From contig BJOX01000254.1 of the NCBI GenBank assembly GCA_009731375.1, forward strand, positions 546,936 to 572,635: a stretch of 25,700 bases of DNA, written 5' to 3'. Positions 1 through 9,859 of the stretch are shown here, in pieces (position 1 is the first letter of the stretch; the number at the start of each line of letters is the position of its first letter). The DNA is from Paulinella micropora. Taxonomy: Eukaryota > Cercozoa > Imbricatea > Euglyphida. Position numbers and translations under genes: made by a program. The notes beneath the pieces were generated by a model. The model was given only the letters and a program-made list of their open reading frames with translations. It searched no databases and was not told the origin of the DNA.

Positions 1-351
1 CCCCCCTTTCCCTCCTGTTTCAGTCAGTTTTTCTCAAGTCTGTTGAAAGGGAAATGATAAATTAAATAGAAAACAAGCGCAAAACGATTAGTAAGCATTG
101 TAAAAGCAAGGACCAATCATTTAGATCAATGCAATCCGTTCCGGCAGTACGAAATGATAGAAAAATATGTAAAATACATGGTTTTGGACCGGTTCCGACA
201 CACCTCCGGAGGTGAAGTCCAACTGACTTCCGATCAATAAAAACATGTTTCAATATCATTTTAATACATTGCTCAATTAGGTAAATGATTTCTATCGATT
301 TCCTGAATGTTGTGAAAATATATGTTTTTGTCATTACAAATTTAGGAAAAA
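1..351. other. Unassigned 5' flank of the retroelement
   Basis: Moderately AT-rich DNA with no convincing gene. I looked here for a copy of the sequence that follows the retroelement (4542 onward), which would mark long terminal repeats, and saw none. No clear primer-binding site was found. It may be element leader sequence or host DNA. Confidence 0.4.
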
Positions 352-876
352 GTGACCCCCCCACCTTGGCCGATTCCTTTGTTATACGAACGTCAAGAAC
401 GTAGCGGCAAGGATGAAAGAGAAGACTCTCCGCCCGCCGACGAAGACGCGGATACCGGTAGAGGTCGTTCCAGCAAGCGGATAGGCCGGAAATACAAAAA
501 GCCCAAGACCAGCTGCCAGCCCGACCGACGACGACGACGTAGTCACGACGACGACTACAAAAACGGCTCCTCATCCTCCTCTTCCTCATCTTCTTCTTCT
601 TCATCTTCGTCCTCCAGCTCTGCTCCAGCCCCGAGCGCAACATCGGGTAGCCGGACGACAGATAAGCAGGAGAAGACGGAGGATAAGAATAAGAACAAGG
701 AGCGGAGTAAACGAGGCAGCCGCGGCAAAGCCCATAAGGTACGCACATGGCACTATCATGAAGTAGCCTACGACCGCCAAGGTAGACGGTACTACCTCGG
801 ACTGTGTCACAAGGTGAACGCAAGCCCATACGCTCTCAACACCAAGCACAACAGCAGCGTATGCGACAGGCCATGA
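352..876 (+). pseudogene. Gag-like basic, Ser-rich N-terminal segment of the retroelement
   Basis: This 174-codon frame encodes a strongly charged product. It starts Pro-rich, continues with acidic and Arg/Lys-rich stretches, then has a run of about 18 serines near residue 73, from (TCN)n-like codons at 568-624, and a Lys/Arg/Glu-rich tail. No CCHC zinc knuckle or capsid fold can be recognised by eye, so the gag call rests only on its position upstream of pol and its basic character. The serine run may be a microsatellite expansion within the element, in keeping with the rest of the window. The true start is unknown. Confidence 0.4.
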
Positions 877-1211
877 TCCATGGCTGGAAAAACCCGGTCC
901 AGAGATGGACTACGGGTATTCCGGCTCGGGGAAATGTACCCCGAAGCACACTGCCTAGGCGCGGTCCGAGACGCGTGCGGAGCGAGCCTAGCCTGCTCCG
1001 ACCGGCTTACCGTCGACCCCAGAACTTAGTTCCGGAGACGCGCAGCAATATATATGCACCACGCGCAACCCGTCTCCGGCAACAAAGCACGACAGCGCTA
1101 CCAACCCACTCGATGCTTATGCTCCGAACAATGGCTGGCCCACAATGTCGATCGCCCATCGCCCCCTTCTCCGGGACAGCTGCGTTTCCGACCACACTCC
1201 CCTCTGCATGA
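804..1211 (+). pseudogene. Arg/Pro-rich continuation of the retroelement in another frame
   Basis: This 135-codon frame overlaps the end of the preceding segment and probably continues it after a frameshift near 810. It is rich in Arg, Pro, Gln and Ser and has no domain I can name. The order of segments suggests the gag C-terminus or the gag-protease linker. No Asp-Thr/Ser-Gly protease active site was found here or in the next 60 bases. Confidence 0.3.
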
Positions 1212-1266
1212 GCCGGAGATGTGCAGGACGCAGTGACAACCCACGGAGCCCTATCCGGACCCCATC

Positions 1267-1563
1267 ATGCCCCATATCGTGGCCCAGCTATTGTTACCGC
1301 ATGATCGGGAACAACCCCCGATTAGCGGTCTAGACTGGCTCTCTATGAACATGACTTCTGACCCAGGTATTTTACTCGTCACACCAGATGACATCACAGG
1401 CCTATTCCCAGACCCCGTTTTGATGCTTTCAGAGCGGTTATGCCGACAATACCTAGACGAACAGAAGAAAAAGAAGGCCGAACCACCTAAACCCAAGTTC
1501 GGCCCGGATACTATTAACTCCAACCTCACTCCCCCTCAGAAGAAAAGAGCGAAGATTTTCTAA
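1267..1563 (+). pseudogene. Protease C-terminal to reverse transcriptase N-terminal linker
   Basis: This 98-codon frame has a Gly-Leu-Asp-Trp-Leu motif near residue 22, resembling the end of retrotransposon aspartic proteases. A Lys/Pro-rich linker follows. It stops at 1561-1563, where a shift to another frame gives the conserved start of the reverse transcriptase region. The catalytic Asp motif of the protease is not visible, so this may be a remnant. The assignment rests mostly on synteny. Confidence 0.4.
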
Positions 1564-2765
1564 AGCGTTACGGCGACCGATTCCATGAAAAGGCTGGCTG
1601 TTTTACGCATACCGTTATCTCTTTGAAGCTACGTCCAGGCGCACAGCCTATTTGGGTTCCCTGCCCTAGATGGACGCCTGCTGTCAGAGAGTTCCTGACC
1701 CAGTGGGCAGACGATATGCTTGCTAGTACTGGCCGCTATAGTTTTGCCTCTCCTAATTGTGAGTGGGCTACTAGACCGCGCCCTGTAGGCAAGTTTAACT
1801 CCCTCTTGCACGATCATTTCAAAGGCATCCGCATGGTATTCGACTACCGCGCGGTTAACGACCGGCTCTTCCTTCCGGTCCCCGGCCTTCCTAACCCCGA
1901 TCATCACCGTTAGCTCTTCGCGGGATATAACTATCTCTCCGCGTTGGACATGGTTGATGGTTTTTCGCACCTGAAGATCGACCCTACAGACGCTAGCCGC
2001 GACATCCTCGCCGTATGGACTCCTCGTGGACTTCTAGTCCCCAACTATATGACGCAGGGTATCCACCGTGCCCCTGGTGACTTCCACCGCGCAGTCGACA
2101 AGTCTTTTGGCCATCTCCCTTTTTGGGGTCAGACGGCTGCAGCATACATCGACGACGTACATTTGGCTCACGACGACTTCGACGTCCATATGAACCAACT
2201 GGAGAAGCTCATGGAGGCTGCGGAGGCAGCCGGCTGTTACTTCGCCGCGGACAAGCTACGCATTGGCTACAACTCACTTCCCGTGCTCGGCAAAGTCTGC
2301 AGCAAGAAAGGCGTCGCCGCCGACACAAGCAAGATCGATGCAATCCTGAAGATATCTGAACCGCAGAACATCACCGAGGTCCGTTCAATACTCGGTATGA
2401 CCAACTTTATTCAGGCGCATATTCCTAACTACTCTCGCTTGGTGGCGCCACTCTCCGATCTACTCAAGTCTACGAACGCCCGACCTACGGGACCCAACTT
2501 TTTCCGTGAAAAAGAAAAGAAATGCTTCGCAAAACTCAAGCGCGTCCTGACAACGCTACCGATCCTCGCTAAGTACAACAAGACGCAACAGCTCTACCTT
2601 CGAACAGACGCAAGCATCGTTGGCATCGGTGGAGCTCTACATTCGGGCCCTGAGAAGTCTGCGCCTGTCATCTCTTATTTCTCGCTTAAATTCACGGATA
2701 CTCAATCTCGGTGGGTCACGTATGTACGGGAAGCTTACGGTATAATTTACGGAGTCAGCAATCCC
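1557..2765 (+). pseudogene. Reverse transcriptase and first half of RNase H (Ty3/gypsy)
   Basis: The reading runs through the motifs expected of Ty3/gypsy reverse transcriptase. They are a FLKRYGDRFHEKAG-type entry near 1560, an Arg-Met-Val-Phe-Asp-Tyr-Arg motif near 1830, Asp-Met-Val-Asp-Gly-Phe near 1947, and the catalytic YIDDV at 2145-2159. A Leu-Gly-Lys turn near 2287 and the connection motif LGMTNFIQAHIPNYSRL near 2392 follow. RNase H begins with LRTDASIVGIGGAL near 2600, which holds its first catalytic Asp. A TAG at 1911-1913 interrupts the frame between the fingers and the palm. Coding shifts frame around 2755-2768 within RNase H. The product would copy element RNA into DNA in virus-like particles; this copy is broken. 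Confidence 0.9.
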
Positions 2766-3319
2766 GTTACTATATTGATGCTAGTGATCATCCGCTGACT
2801 ATCGTCACGGATCATCGCCCGCTCATATGGCTATACCACGCCAGAAGCCCGATGGTTGTCGGATGGGTCCTAGACCACCTTCAAACTATCCGCTTCAAGG
2901 TGGAATACATTCAGGGTAAACAGAATCTCCTTCCTGATGCACTCTCTCGTGTTCCTTGTATATCGTCCGGCCAACCCACTCTCCTCGGGGAAGTCGAAGC
3001 GACGAATCAGCTACTGGACACCATCCCGGCAACTATGTTACAGTCCAGTGGACGCTCCTTTTGGCTCGCGATTGACGGTAGTCATCCGCAATTAGACGCG
3101 CGCTTTAAGAAGCACGACTGTCGGATTTTGCGCGGTGCACCAACGATCAAGACCTCACAGGCCCCATGGGACTACGCCATAGTCATCCCGCCCGCGGAGC
3201 GTGCTCCGGACGAAGCCAGTCAACTTTTTGCTCTCAACAAGCCTTTTGCTGTACTTGTTCCTCAAGACATGGTACACCTCATACCCGACGGTGAGACCAT
3301 CTCTCGTGAGACAGTATAG
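2711..3319 (+). pseudogene. RNase H second half and tether
   Basis: After the frame change the RNase H domain continues with TDHRPLIWL near 2808 and DHLQTIRFKVEYIQGKQN near 2872, ending in the usual Pro-Asp-Ala-Leu-Ser-Arg near 2935-2949. About 120 residues follow with no named domain, where Ty3/gypsy elements normally carry a tether and the zinc-binding domain of integrase. A clear HHCC set is not visible. The frame ends at a TAG just before the integrase core, which continues in another frame. Confidence 0.85.
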
Positions 3320-3701
3320 CATGCCACAAGATCGTCGTTGTCAACTATCACACGCCCGCCTTACATTTAATCATGGCCGCTATAACTCGTTAGTCTGGAG
3401 CCATCCAGGTCAAGCTATAGGCATAGATCATGTTCATGTAGGCATCGAAGGCGTACTCGAACAGTACGTGTTAACTATAGTCGATCTATTCGCAGGTTAC
3501 TTGCTGTTTATTCCAGTCCTTTCCACCACTGCTGAAGAAACCGTTGAGACCATCCTCGCCCGATGGGTTTGCCTTTTTGGTTTTCCTGAGGCCATCCTGT
3601 CTGACGATCATGGATCTTTCCGTGGGAATCTTGCCAAGGCTTCTGCAGCATGGCTGGAATCGAATGGCTCACCACCGCGCCATACTCTCACCATCAGTTA
3701 G
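3313..3701 (+). pseudogene. Integrase core, first two catalytic Asp residues
   Basis: This frame carries the integrase (rve) core. The first catalytic Asp is in GIDHVHVG near 3420 and the second in LSDDHGSFRG near 3600. Between them are the hydrophobic strands and TIVDLFAGYLLFIPV near 3475, typical of the fold. A Cys in DRRCQLSHARL near 3340 may be the last trace of the zinc-binding motif. The frame stops at 3701, but the catalytic Glu lies beyond it in another frame. Confidence 0.85.
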
Positions 3702-4062
3702 GCATGGTAGAACGCAGGCATCAAAGCCTCCGCCGCGCTATCCAGGCACTCGCAGACAAAGACAAGAAGACTTGGCCCAAGGCCATGCCAGCTCTGTCGT
3801 TCTCGCACACCGGCGTATCCGCTTTTGAAGGTATGATGGCTCGCCAGCCACGTACATCTATCGATATCTTCGATTCTCCTGAACGCGCGGCTCGATCAAC
3901 CGCCGCAATGACTAAGTCTGGCTCGACGACCGTCCAGACATCGGACCAACTCGACACTCTCCGCTTAGCCTGGATTGCTGTCACGGCGTATGTCAAGGAA
4001 TACGTTTCCTCCACGCGCAAGGCTGCCAATGAGCAGAAGAACAAGCAACGGCGACGCAAACT
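3650..4062 (+). pseudogene. Integrase core, catalytic Glu segment
   Basis: The integrase core continues here after a shift near 3650. PYSHHQLGMVERRHQSL near 3690 holds the third catalytic residue (Glu) in its usual setting. A helical stretch follows, with a Phe-Glu-Gly-Met-Met-Ala-Arg-Gln-Pro-Arg segment near 3825 matching the end of the rve domain in this family. The frame stays open to 4351, but the meaningful protein moves to the next frame near 4062. Confidence 0.8.
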
Positions 4063-4541
4063 ACCCGATTGGAGGTGGGTGACCGAGTCACCGTCTATCG
4101 CCCGAAGCAATCAACCAAAGGTATTCCCGCTTCCTCTGTTCTCCAACACGACGGCCCTTACATTATATTGGAAAAACTTTCCAATCACACCTTTCGCCTC
4201 CGGCACGAGCACACCAATAAGGTCCTCCGCAAAATTAAAATTGCACACATCAGCCCCTACACGGCCCCAACCGATCTGGCTCAGGCCATCGACCCGGTCC
4301 AGGATCAGGCGCACAATGACGACCAGAAGGACTATGTTGTTGGTGAGGTGATAGCCTTCATCGACGATGGCTTGCTCAAGTTAGGGATGATCGACAGCGA
4401 GAATGATCAGGTCGTGCATCGGGATATCCAGTTCAAGCAAGCTCCCCCAAGAACAAGGGCTCGATCATTCCCGAACAACTCAAACGTTTACGCAAACCTT
4501 ACAACGGTAAGAAGTACGATTTCAAACTAAGATCGAAGTAG
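4063..4541 (+). pseudogene. Integrase C-terminal domain and tail
   Basis: The segment begins with a GDRVTVYRPKQ strand and has GPYIILEKLSNHTFRLRHE near 4160, the small beta-barrel found at the C-terminus of Ty3/gypsy integrases. KIAHISPY near 4235 closes that domain. Further down is an acidic, strand-rich stretch with no recognisable chromodomain. A last shift at a C run near 4443 leads into a basic tail (Lys/Arg-rich, ending at TAG 4539-4541), which reads more naturally than the frame stopping at 4530. This is probably the 3' end of the pol coding region. Confidence 0.7.
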
Positions 4542-4978
4542 ACTCTCAAGTGGTTTTTGCTTTTAGACTCCCTTCGGACTCTATCTCCTTTCCCACTTCA
4601 TATACCACCCAACAATTTAGTATTTTCTACAGGCTTGTACGATAGTCATATTCACATATTTTGAATCGGCATTAGCTAAGGCAGGTCACACAATGCTATT
4701 TACCGCTTTGAACACGTAGTGATAGTGTTGGCCCTACGCTCCTTTCATGATGTATGATTGGGTACACTATATCCGTCCTGCCTCTGCATGTTATTACTAT
4801 CTTGATCAATGCGTTGACACATATACGCACGCACATATCGCGCATTGATCTACATCTGCAATCTTTTTGATTCATTTTCTTTTTTAACTTATTTACACAT
4901 CATTTGGTTAATCATCTGTTACGATTCGTTTTGATCGCAACTCCAACCTACCGTTATGGTCTGGGGGGGGGGGGGGGG
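4542..4978. other. AT-rich region after the retroelement, ending in a G run
   Basis: No gene is visible. A long terminal repeat could start here, but I found no second copy upstream. The block ends in 16 consecutive G (4963-4978) directly against an assembly gap. Confidence 0.4.
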
Positions 4979-5007
4979 NNNNNNNNNNNNNNNNNNNNNN
5001 NNNNNNN
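4979..5007. other. Assembly gap (29 N)
   Basis: A run of N directly follows a G homopolymer. Open frames spanning it are artefacts. Confidence 0.95.
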
Positions 5008-6270
5008 AGTTATCGGAATGACTACCGTACCGGACCGAAACATTAATATTGTGTTAAACTTTCTTCGAGTTTTTACTTCAAGTTTACACTTCTATTTTTA
5101 GTTCCGTTACTTCATTTTTCCGTTTATTTATCAACTGTCATAACTTGTAGTTGTTACGTTTTCAACTGCCGTTAACAGATCAATTTATTTCCCTTTAACA
5201 GCTAGCTTTTTAGAAAAGCTTGACTATTGCATTTTTTCCCCATATCTGAAAACTTTTATTCCTTTGACCGCTATTTCCGGTCTCCAGTCATACTTTATTT
5301 CCTTGGACTGTTTTTCCGGTTTCCGGTCCACGCTCCAAGTAAAATGATAAAACAAGTCAGATAGGTTAGTTAAAGTGGTAATACTTAACATATTTTCCTT
5401 TATTTTTCCACAGACTGACTTGAACAACTCCAACTGCTATACAACACGTGTAGGACTTGAATACTATTCGTTAGTTCTTAGAATTTGCATTGTTTCGCAA
5501 GGGACAAGTAGTCTGTCAAGCAAGTGTACTAAATAAACTGGAATTGACCATCCCAGCGTCTTTTGGTACCTTCCCTGTTCTCGGAAGTATTTTGAGATCA
5601 AATGACAGCCATGTGTGTATTCATTTGAATGCCGGTTGGTAATTTCCTCACAGGAGGGTAGTCAAGACTTACACACCCAACGTACCAGATAGCTGGCTAA
5701 ATCAAAATCTGACTGGAAAATTAGAACTTGAACGTACTCAGTAGTATTAAAACACCCCCTTTCTACGAGCTATCGTTGGCGGCATTACAGCTCGTAAGGG
5801 TAAGACCAAGGGTCTTATTACACCGGCCTCTGCAGTCATGACTTGAAATTTGATCGGAAACTGTGACTGCCTTTTAAGAGAAAGTCGGAAGTCATTAGCT
5901 CTGGCCCGTCCTGAGAAGAAAAAGCGGTTGAAACTGCGTATCGGAACGAGCTAGCCTCCCTCTGAAGCGAAAATTCACCTAATTCAATCGTGGCATTTTT
6001 TGAAAGTTTAAAATTCAAGCTAGTGCCAAGTTGCCGGGCGGGCCGGAATCAATTGGCTAAAGATCTTCAATTCAGAGGATCCCGTCAGAAGTTTGTGTCA
6101 AGACTCTGCAAACTGCAAATTATAATAACCGAGTAAGGACAGCGAGGAAAGACGCATACACGGCAGGCCTGACGAGGGAAGAGAAGGTCTTTCCCTCCAG
6201 CCAAGAGGGCACTGGCAGCTCCGTCAGGCTGGACAGGCTCCCCACCTACCAGCAGAGCAAACCCAAACCA
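5008..6270. other. Intergenic region, no gene recognised
   Basis: AT-rich to mixed sequence with only short open frames. The 5760-6260 part is less AT-rich and has no exon pattern I can support. No known mobile element was recognised. Confidence 0.4.
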
Positions 6271-6340
6271 CGCCATGGCAGCCAAATATTTGAACCTTCA
6301 TATATTCAATGCATATCTCACACGCATCACTTCAATATAT

Positions 6341-6600
6341 TGCATTCGGAAGTTCTATATTCATATAGGTTCATTTTACACACATACAATATTGTGCATA
6401 GATATCATAGTATATGGATGCATGTATGCGTGTACGTATATATCTTATATTGCATACACATAAATCCATTCATTCGGAATTTTTATATTCATCTAGGTTC
6501 ATTATACACACATACAATAGTGTGCATAGATATCATATTATATGGATGCATGTATGTATGCGTGTACGTATATATCTATGTATGTACTCATGTATGCATG
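6341..6600. repeat. Tandem duplication, about 128-bp period
   Basis: A segment starting with ATTCGGA at 6344 recurs at 6472. The shared parts are a TTCATATAGG/TTCATCTAGG segment, ACACACATACAAT, GTGCATAGATATCAT and a GGATGCATGTATG...CGTGTACGTATATATCT end. The second copy ends in extra TATG repeats. Open frames in both copies come from the simple sequence and are not taken as genes. Confidence 0.8.
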
Positions 6601-6611
6601 TATGTATAGAA

Positions 6612-7300
6612 ATAGTGTCTGACCGTGTCTTTTAAGTATTGCGTACAAAAAGAATAGTTAGCATGTGTGGGATAAACATAGGCAGCCAACAACTCATCAT
6701 CGCGAAATTGCGCTTACCTACCAGTTGTCTTGCACTAGTTGGTTTGTCTACCGCTCCCTCCCTCCCTACACCATTTGGGCACACACTTTCATGGATCTTG
6801 CTCACACATACTTTTCACACACATTTAAACATACTTTCATTGTACCAAGGCTAGCCTTAGTATCCCAAGGCTAGCCTTGGGAATACCACTCAACTGTCTC
6901 GACATACCTCCCTGTGCCTTGTCCGGGCCCGGCGGCGCAGTCTGTGCGTGCGTCGCTAAGCAACCATGGACATGTATGTGTGCTTCACGAAGCAGTCGTG
7001 GCACGAGGCCGATGAACGCCTGAACACATTCACACGAGGCCTGTGCGTGCTCTGCTCAGCAATATTCCTGTGCGCGCTGGACGAAGCCGGATATCGATCC
7101 TGTGCATGCTTCGCTCAACATGGTATCAATATGAAGCGAGCACGGGACGACGGGGAAAAAATCTAGGAGCCATCTCAACGCACATTGGTGAAAGGATGCA
7201 GCAGGTCATGGGGACAGGACAGGAAGTGAACTGTTGTAAGTCAGTATGAATGCAGTACGTATGCTCAAGTCTGAAGTGGATGGCACGACAGACCTGACTT
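6612..7300. other. Mixed region with short repeats and one weak exon candidate
   Basis: The segment has two palindromes near 6848-6885 and three related copies of a TGTGCGTGC-type phrase at about 6940, 7040 and 7100. On the - strand, 6967-7018 begins after a TGTGTTCAG acceptor and stays open for 17 codons (AFIGLVPRLLREAHIHVH), ending at a GT. This could be a further 3' exon of the large - strand gene, but support is thin. Confidence 0.3.
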
Positions 7301-7332
7301 GTGGTCGGATATTTCAATACCCTGCTTCCTGC

Positions 7333-8639
7333 TCACCAAGAGAATACACCATCTGTGTGATTGTCGTTGCTGGTGTCATCGTCGTCTTTGTCGTTGTTTG
7401 TTGTCGTTGTTTGTTGTCGTTGTTTGTTGTCGTTGTTTGTTGTCGTTGTTTGTTGTCGTTGTTGATGATGATGATGATGATGATGTTGCTGTTGTTGTTG
7501 TTGCATGCTTATTCTCGCGTGCAGTGTGGAGAGTGTGGTGTGGTCGGGGTGGGGTGCTGGCGACCTCTCTCGTTCAGACGCCCGCGCGCCCGAGCGTTCT
7601 CGCTCCTCCTGCGCCGCGACCTTTTCTTTCTCTTGTTTCTCTTTCTCTCGTTTCTCTTTCTCTTGTCTCTCTCTCTCTTGTCTCTCTCTTTCTTGTCTCT
7701 CTTTCTCTTGTCTCTCTTTCTCTTGTCTCTCCTTCTCTCGTCTCTCTTTTTCTTGTCTCTCTTTCTCCTGATTTTCTTTCTCCTGTCTCTCTTTCTCCTG
7801 TCTGTCTTTCTCCTGTCTGTCTTTCTCCTGTCTCTCTTTCTCCTGTCTCTCTTTCTCCTGTCTCTCTTTCTCCTGTCTCTCTTTCTCCTGCCTCTCTTTC
7901 TCCTGCCTCTCTTTCTCCTGTTTCTCTTTCTCTTGTCGCGCTTTCTCTTGTCTCTCTTTCTCCTGTTTCTCTTTCTCTTGTCTCTCTTTCTCTTGTCTCT
8001 CTTTCTCTTGTCTCTCTTTCTCTTGTCTCCCTTTCTCTTGTTTCTCTTTATCTTGTCTCTCTTTATCTTGTCTCTCTTTCTCTTGTCTCTCTTTATCCCG
8101 TTTCTCTTTCTCTTGTCGCGCTTTCTCTTGTCTCTCTTTCTCTTGTTTCTCTTTCTCTTGTTTCTCTTTTTCCTGTTTCTCTTTTTCCTGTCTCTCTTTT
8201 TCCTGTCTCTCTTTCTCCTGTCTCTCTTTCTCCTGTCTCTCTTTCTCTTGTCTCTCTTTCTCCTGTCTCTCTTTCTCTTGTTTCTTTTTCTCTTTTTTCT
8301 CTTGGTCTTGTTTCTCTTGGTCTTGTTTCTCCTTTTCTTGTCTCTCTTTCTCTCGTCTCTCTTTCTCTTGTCTCTCTTTCTCTTGTCTCTCTTTCTCCTG
8401 TCTCTCTTTCTCCTGTCTCTCTTTCTCCTGTCTCTCTTTCTCCTGTCTCTCTTTCTCCTGTCGCGCGTTTTCTTGTTGCTCTTTCTCTTGTTTCTCTTTT
8501 TCCTGTTTTTCTTTCTCTCCTCTTGCTCTGTCATGCTGGGCGGCTTGTTGGCCGCTGTGGGCGTCCACTTGCTCTTGTGCGTCCTCTCGCTCCTCTTGGG
8601 CTTGCAGCACTTGCAGCTCTGCCTCCACCGCCTTCACCT
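7333..8639 (-). CDS. Candidate exon encoding a very long charged helix (EKERQ repeat)
   Basis: On the - strand the frame opens just after a CTAG/AG acceptor-like site at 8640 and reads about 40 non-repetitive residues rich in Glu, Gln and Ala (VKAVEAELQVLQAQEERED and onward). It then runs through about 300 residues of Glu-Lys-Glu-Arg-Gln units from a 15-bp minisatellite (about 7615-8525). The unit places opposite charges four residues apart (K2-E6, E3-K7, R4-E8), as in ER/K single alpha-helices. All six frames of such a repeat tend to be open, so coding is inferred from the unique flank and from the exons upstream. A tail of Gln and His runs (7430-7500) is probably intronic; a GT at about 7560 may be the donor. 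An in-frame stop upstream at about 8650 shows the exon cannot start further back. Function unknown. Confidence 0.5.
7383..7503. repeat. TTGTTTGTTGTCG repeats and (GAT)n
   Basis: About five copies of a TCGTTGTTTGTTG-type unit are followed by (GAT)n and (TTG)n. This is simple repeat DNA next to the EKERQ minisatellite. Confidence 0.9.
7615..8525. repeat. 15-bp minisatellite, about 60 units
   Basis: The + strand unit is TCTCTTTCTCCTGTC or close variants (TTTCTCTTTCTCTTG). Unit length is held at 15 bp almost throughout, with variant blocks repeating in local runs, a sign of unequal exchange. Substitutions fall largely at the third position of - strand codons (CTG/TTG at the Gln end), which would fit selection on the - strand peptide. 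Confidence 0.9.
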
Positions 8640-8643
8640 CTAG

Positions 8644-8755
8644 ACCACGTCATGACTGGATGAAGACAGAATAAGGCGAGACAAGCTAAGCAACTCCCAA
8701 GGGGAACAGACCGACAAGAAGGAAAAGACTGGAGCAGGCAAGCAAACGCAAAAGG

Positions 8756-8786
<31 letters not shown>

Positions 8787-9180
8787 TGCGTGTGTGCTTG
8801 TTTGGAGGTAGAGAGAGAGAGAGAGTGAGAGAGAGAGGAGGGAGAACAGTTAAGGGAACAAAATGACCAAGAACAAGGGGACATAGAGGGAGAGCACATA
8901 CATGTGCGTATAGTTATACATATTTATAACACCGACCCTGACATTTACGTACATACTAATTATACACACACTATAATATTTATACGCTTAGGCATACCTG
9001 TAACTATATGTAACTCTGGGCATATGTATGAAGTAGACCCATGCACGAAAGTGAATAAAACATCAGGCAGTGCGATATAACAAATCAGGCAGTGCGTGAC
9101 CGGCTGTGCGTCGTGCATGCATGCACATGAGTGCGCGTATGCATGTATATGAGTGTTGGTGTGTGCAGTGCGGACAAACG
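8644..9180. other. Probable intron with (TG)n and (GA)n
   Basis: The region holds a (TG)n array near 8756-8800 and a (GA)n array near 8811-8840, then AT-rich sequence with ATAC-type words. No exon was recognised. It lies between two - strand exon candidates and is most simply intronic. Confidence 0.4.
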
Positions 9181-9189
9181 TAGCATAAA

Positions 9190-9480
9190 TAGCAACAGTA
9201 ATAGCCAGAACTGCCACAGCAGTAGCCACTATGGCAGCAGTAGCAATGGCAGCAGCAACAACAACAACAACAGCAGCAGCAGCAGCAGCAACCGCAAAGG
9301 CTGCATCAACAGCAGCAATAGCAGGAACAGCAACAGCAACAGCAACAGCAAGAACAACAACAGCAGCGCAGCGGCAGCAGCAGCAGAATGAGCAAGAACA
9401 GCAAGGAGAACATCGACATCAACAACAACAGCGGCAGCGGCAACAACAAGAGCAACAGCATCACAAAAAGCAACACCAAC
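9190..9480. repeat. Imperfect CAG/CAA trinucleotide region
   Basis: The + strand is built from CAG, CAA and AGC words with scattered interruptions. All frames without stops give runs of Ser/Asn, Ala/Thr or Gln (+), or Leu/Val/Ala (-). I do not call a gene here. Confidence 0.8.
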
Positions 9481-9512
9481 ATCAGAAGCAATGAGAGGGG
9501 AAAGAGGAGCAA

Positions 9513-9513
<1 letters not shown>

Positions 9514-9552
<39 letters not shown>

Positions 9553-9709
9553 CNNNNNNNNNNNNNNNNNNNNNNNNNNNNNNNNNNNNNNNNNNNNNNN
9601 NNNNNNNNNNNNNNNNNNNNNNNNNNNNNNNNNNNNNNNNNNNNNNNNNNNNNNNNNNNNNNNNNNNNNNNNNNNNNNNNNNNNNNNNNNNNNNNNNNNN
9701 NNNNNNNNN
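9514..9709. other. 39-G run followed by assembly gap (156 N)
   Basis: G occupies 9514-9552, C is at 9553, and N fills 9554-9709. The gap cuts into the - strand exon candidate at 9710-9794. Open frames of Gly, Pro or Ala across the gap are artefacts. Confidence 0.95.
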
Positions 9710-9794
9710 CGGGCGAGGGAGGGCAGCGTCCAGGGCCGGCGTGCGATGGCGTCCGCCACGCGTGCGAACAAGACGCGCCGGGCCTCGCTCTCCT
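9710..9794 (-). CDS. Candidate exon of the - strand gene, cut by the gap
   Basis: After a TGTGTCAG acceptor (9795-9797) the - strand reads EESEARRVLFARVADAIARR and continues Pro-Trp-Thr-Leu-Pro-Ser-Leu-Ala into the gap. Third codon positions are nearly all G or C. It starts with two bases of a split codon, matching the single base left by the exon candidate at 10990-11105. An imperfect 57-bp tandem copy of its start, acceptor included, lies just upstream (about 9798-9858) and stays in the same frame. Product unknown; an amphipathic helix is likely. Confidence 0.5.
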
Positions 9795-9859
9795 CTGACA
9801 CAACACGACACACGGCAACACTAAACAGAACGCGCATGATTTCGCTCTCCTCTGCCACG

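Larger units (their letters stand above)
352..4541 (+). mobile_element. Degenerate Ty3/gypsy-type retrotransposon, coding part
   Basis: Reading left to right the + strand gives a gag-like basic and Ser-rich segment, a possible protease end, reverse transcriptase, RNase H, integrase core and an integrase C-terminal domain. This is the Ty3/gypsy order (integrase after RNase H), which separates it from Ty1/copia. Frames change about six times (near 810, 1260, 1540-1557, 2755-2768, 3310, 3650, 4060 and 4440), and there is an in-frame TAG at 1911-1913, so the copy cannot make an intact polyprotein unless some breaks are sequencing errors. Two breaks lie at short C runs (about 1530 and 4445). No long terminal repeats were found within 350 bp upstream or about 420 bp downstream. 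The element is on the opposite strand to the large candidate gene further right. Confidence 0.9.

Noticed and set aside
6966-7166. + strand 66-codon ORF starting at an ATG
   Set aside because: It contains related short repeats, has no domain, and its length is ordinary for chance in this GC content.
7246-8663. + strand Leu/Phe/Ser-rich frames across the 15-bp minisatellite
   Set aside because: These are antisense readings of the same repeat. The unique flank on the - strand reads as ordinary Glu/Gln-rich protein, whereas the + strand flanks do not.
9131-9494. Poly-Ser/Asn or poly-Ala/Thr protein from the CAG/CAA region
   Set aside because: Every frame is repeat-driven and the region sits between - strand exon candidates without splice signals of its own.
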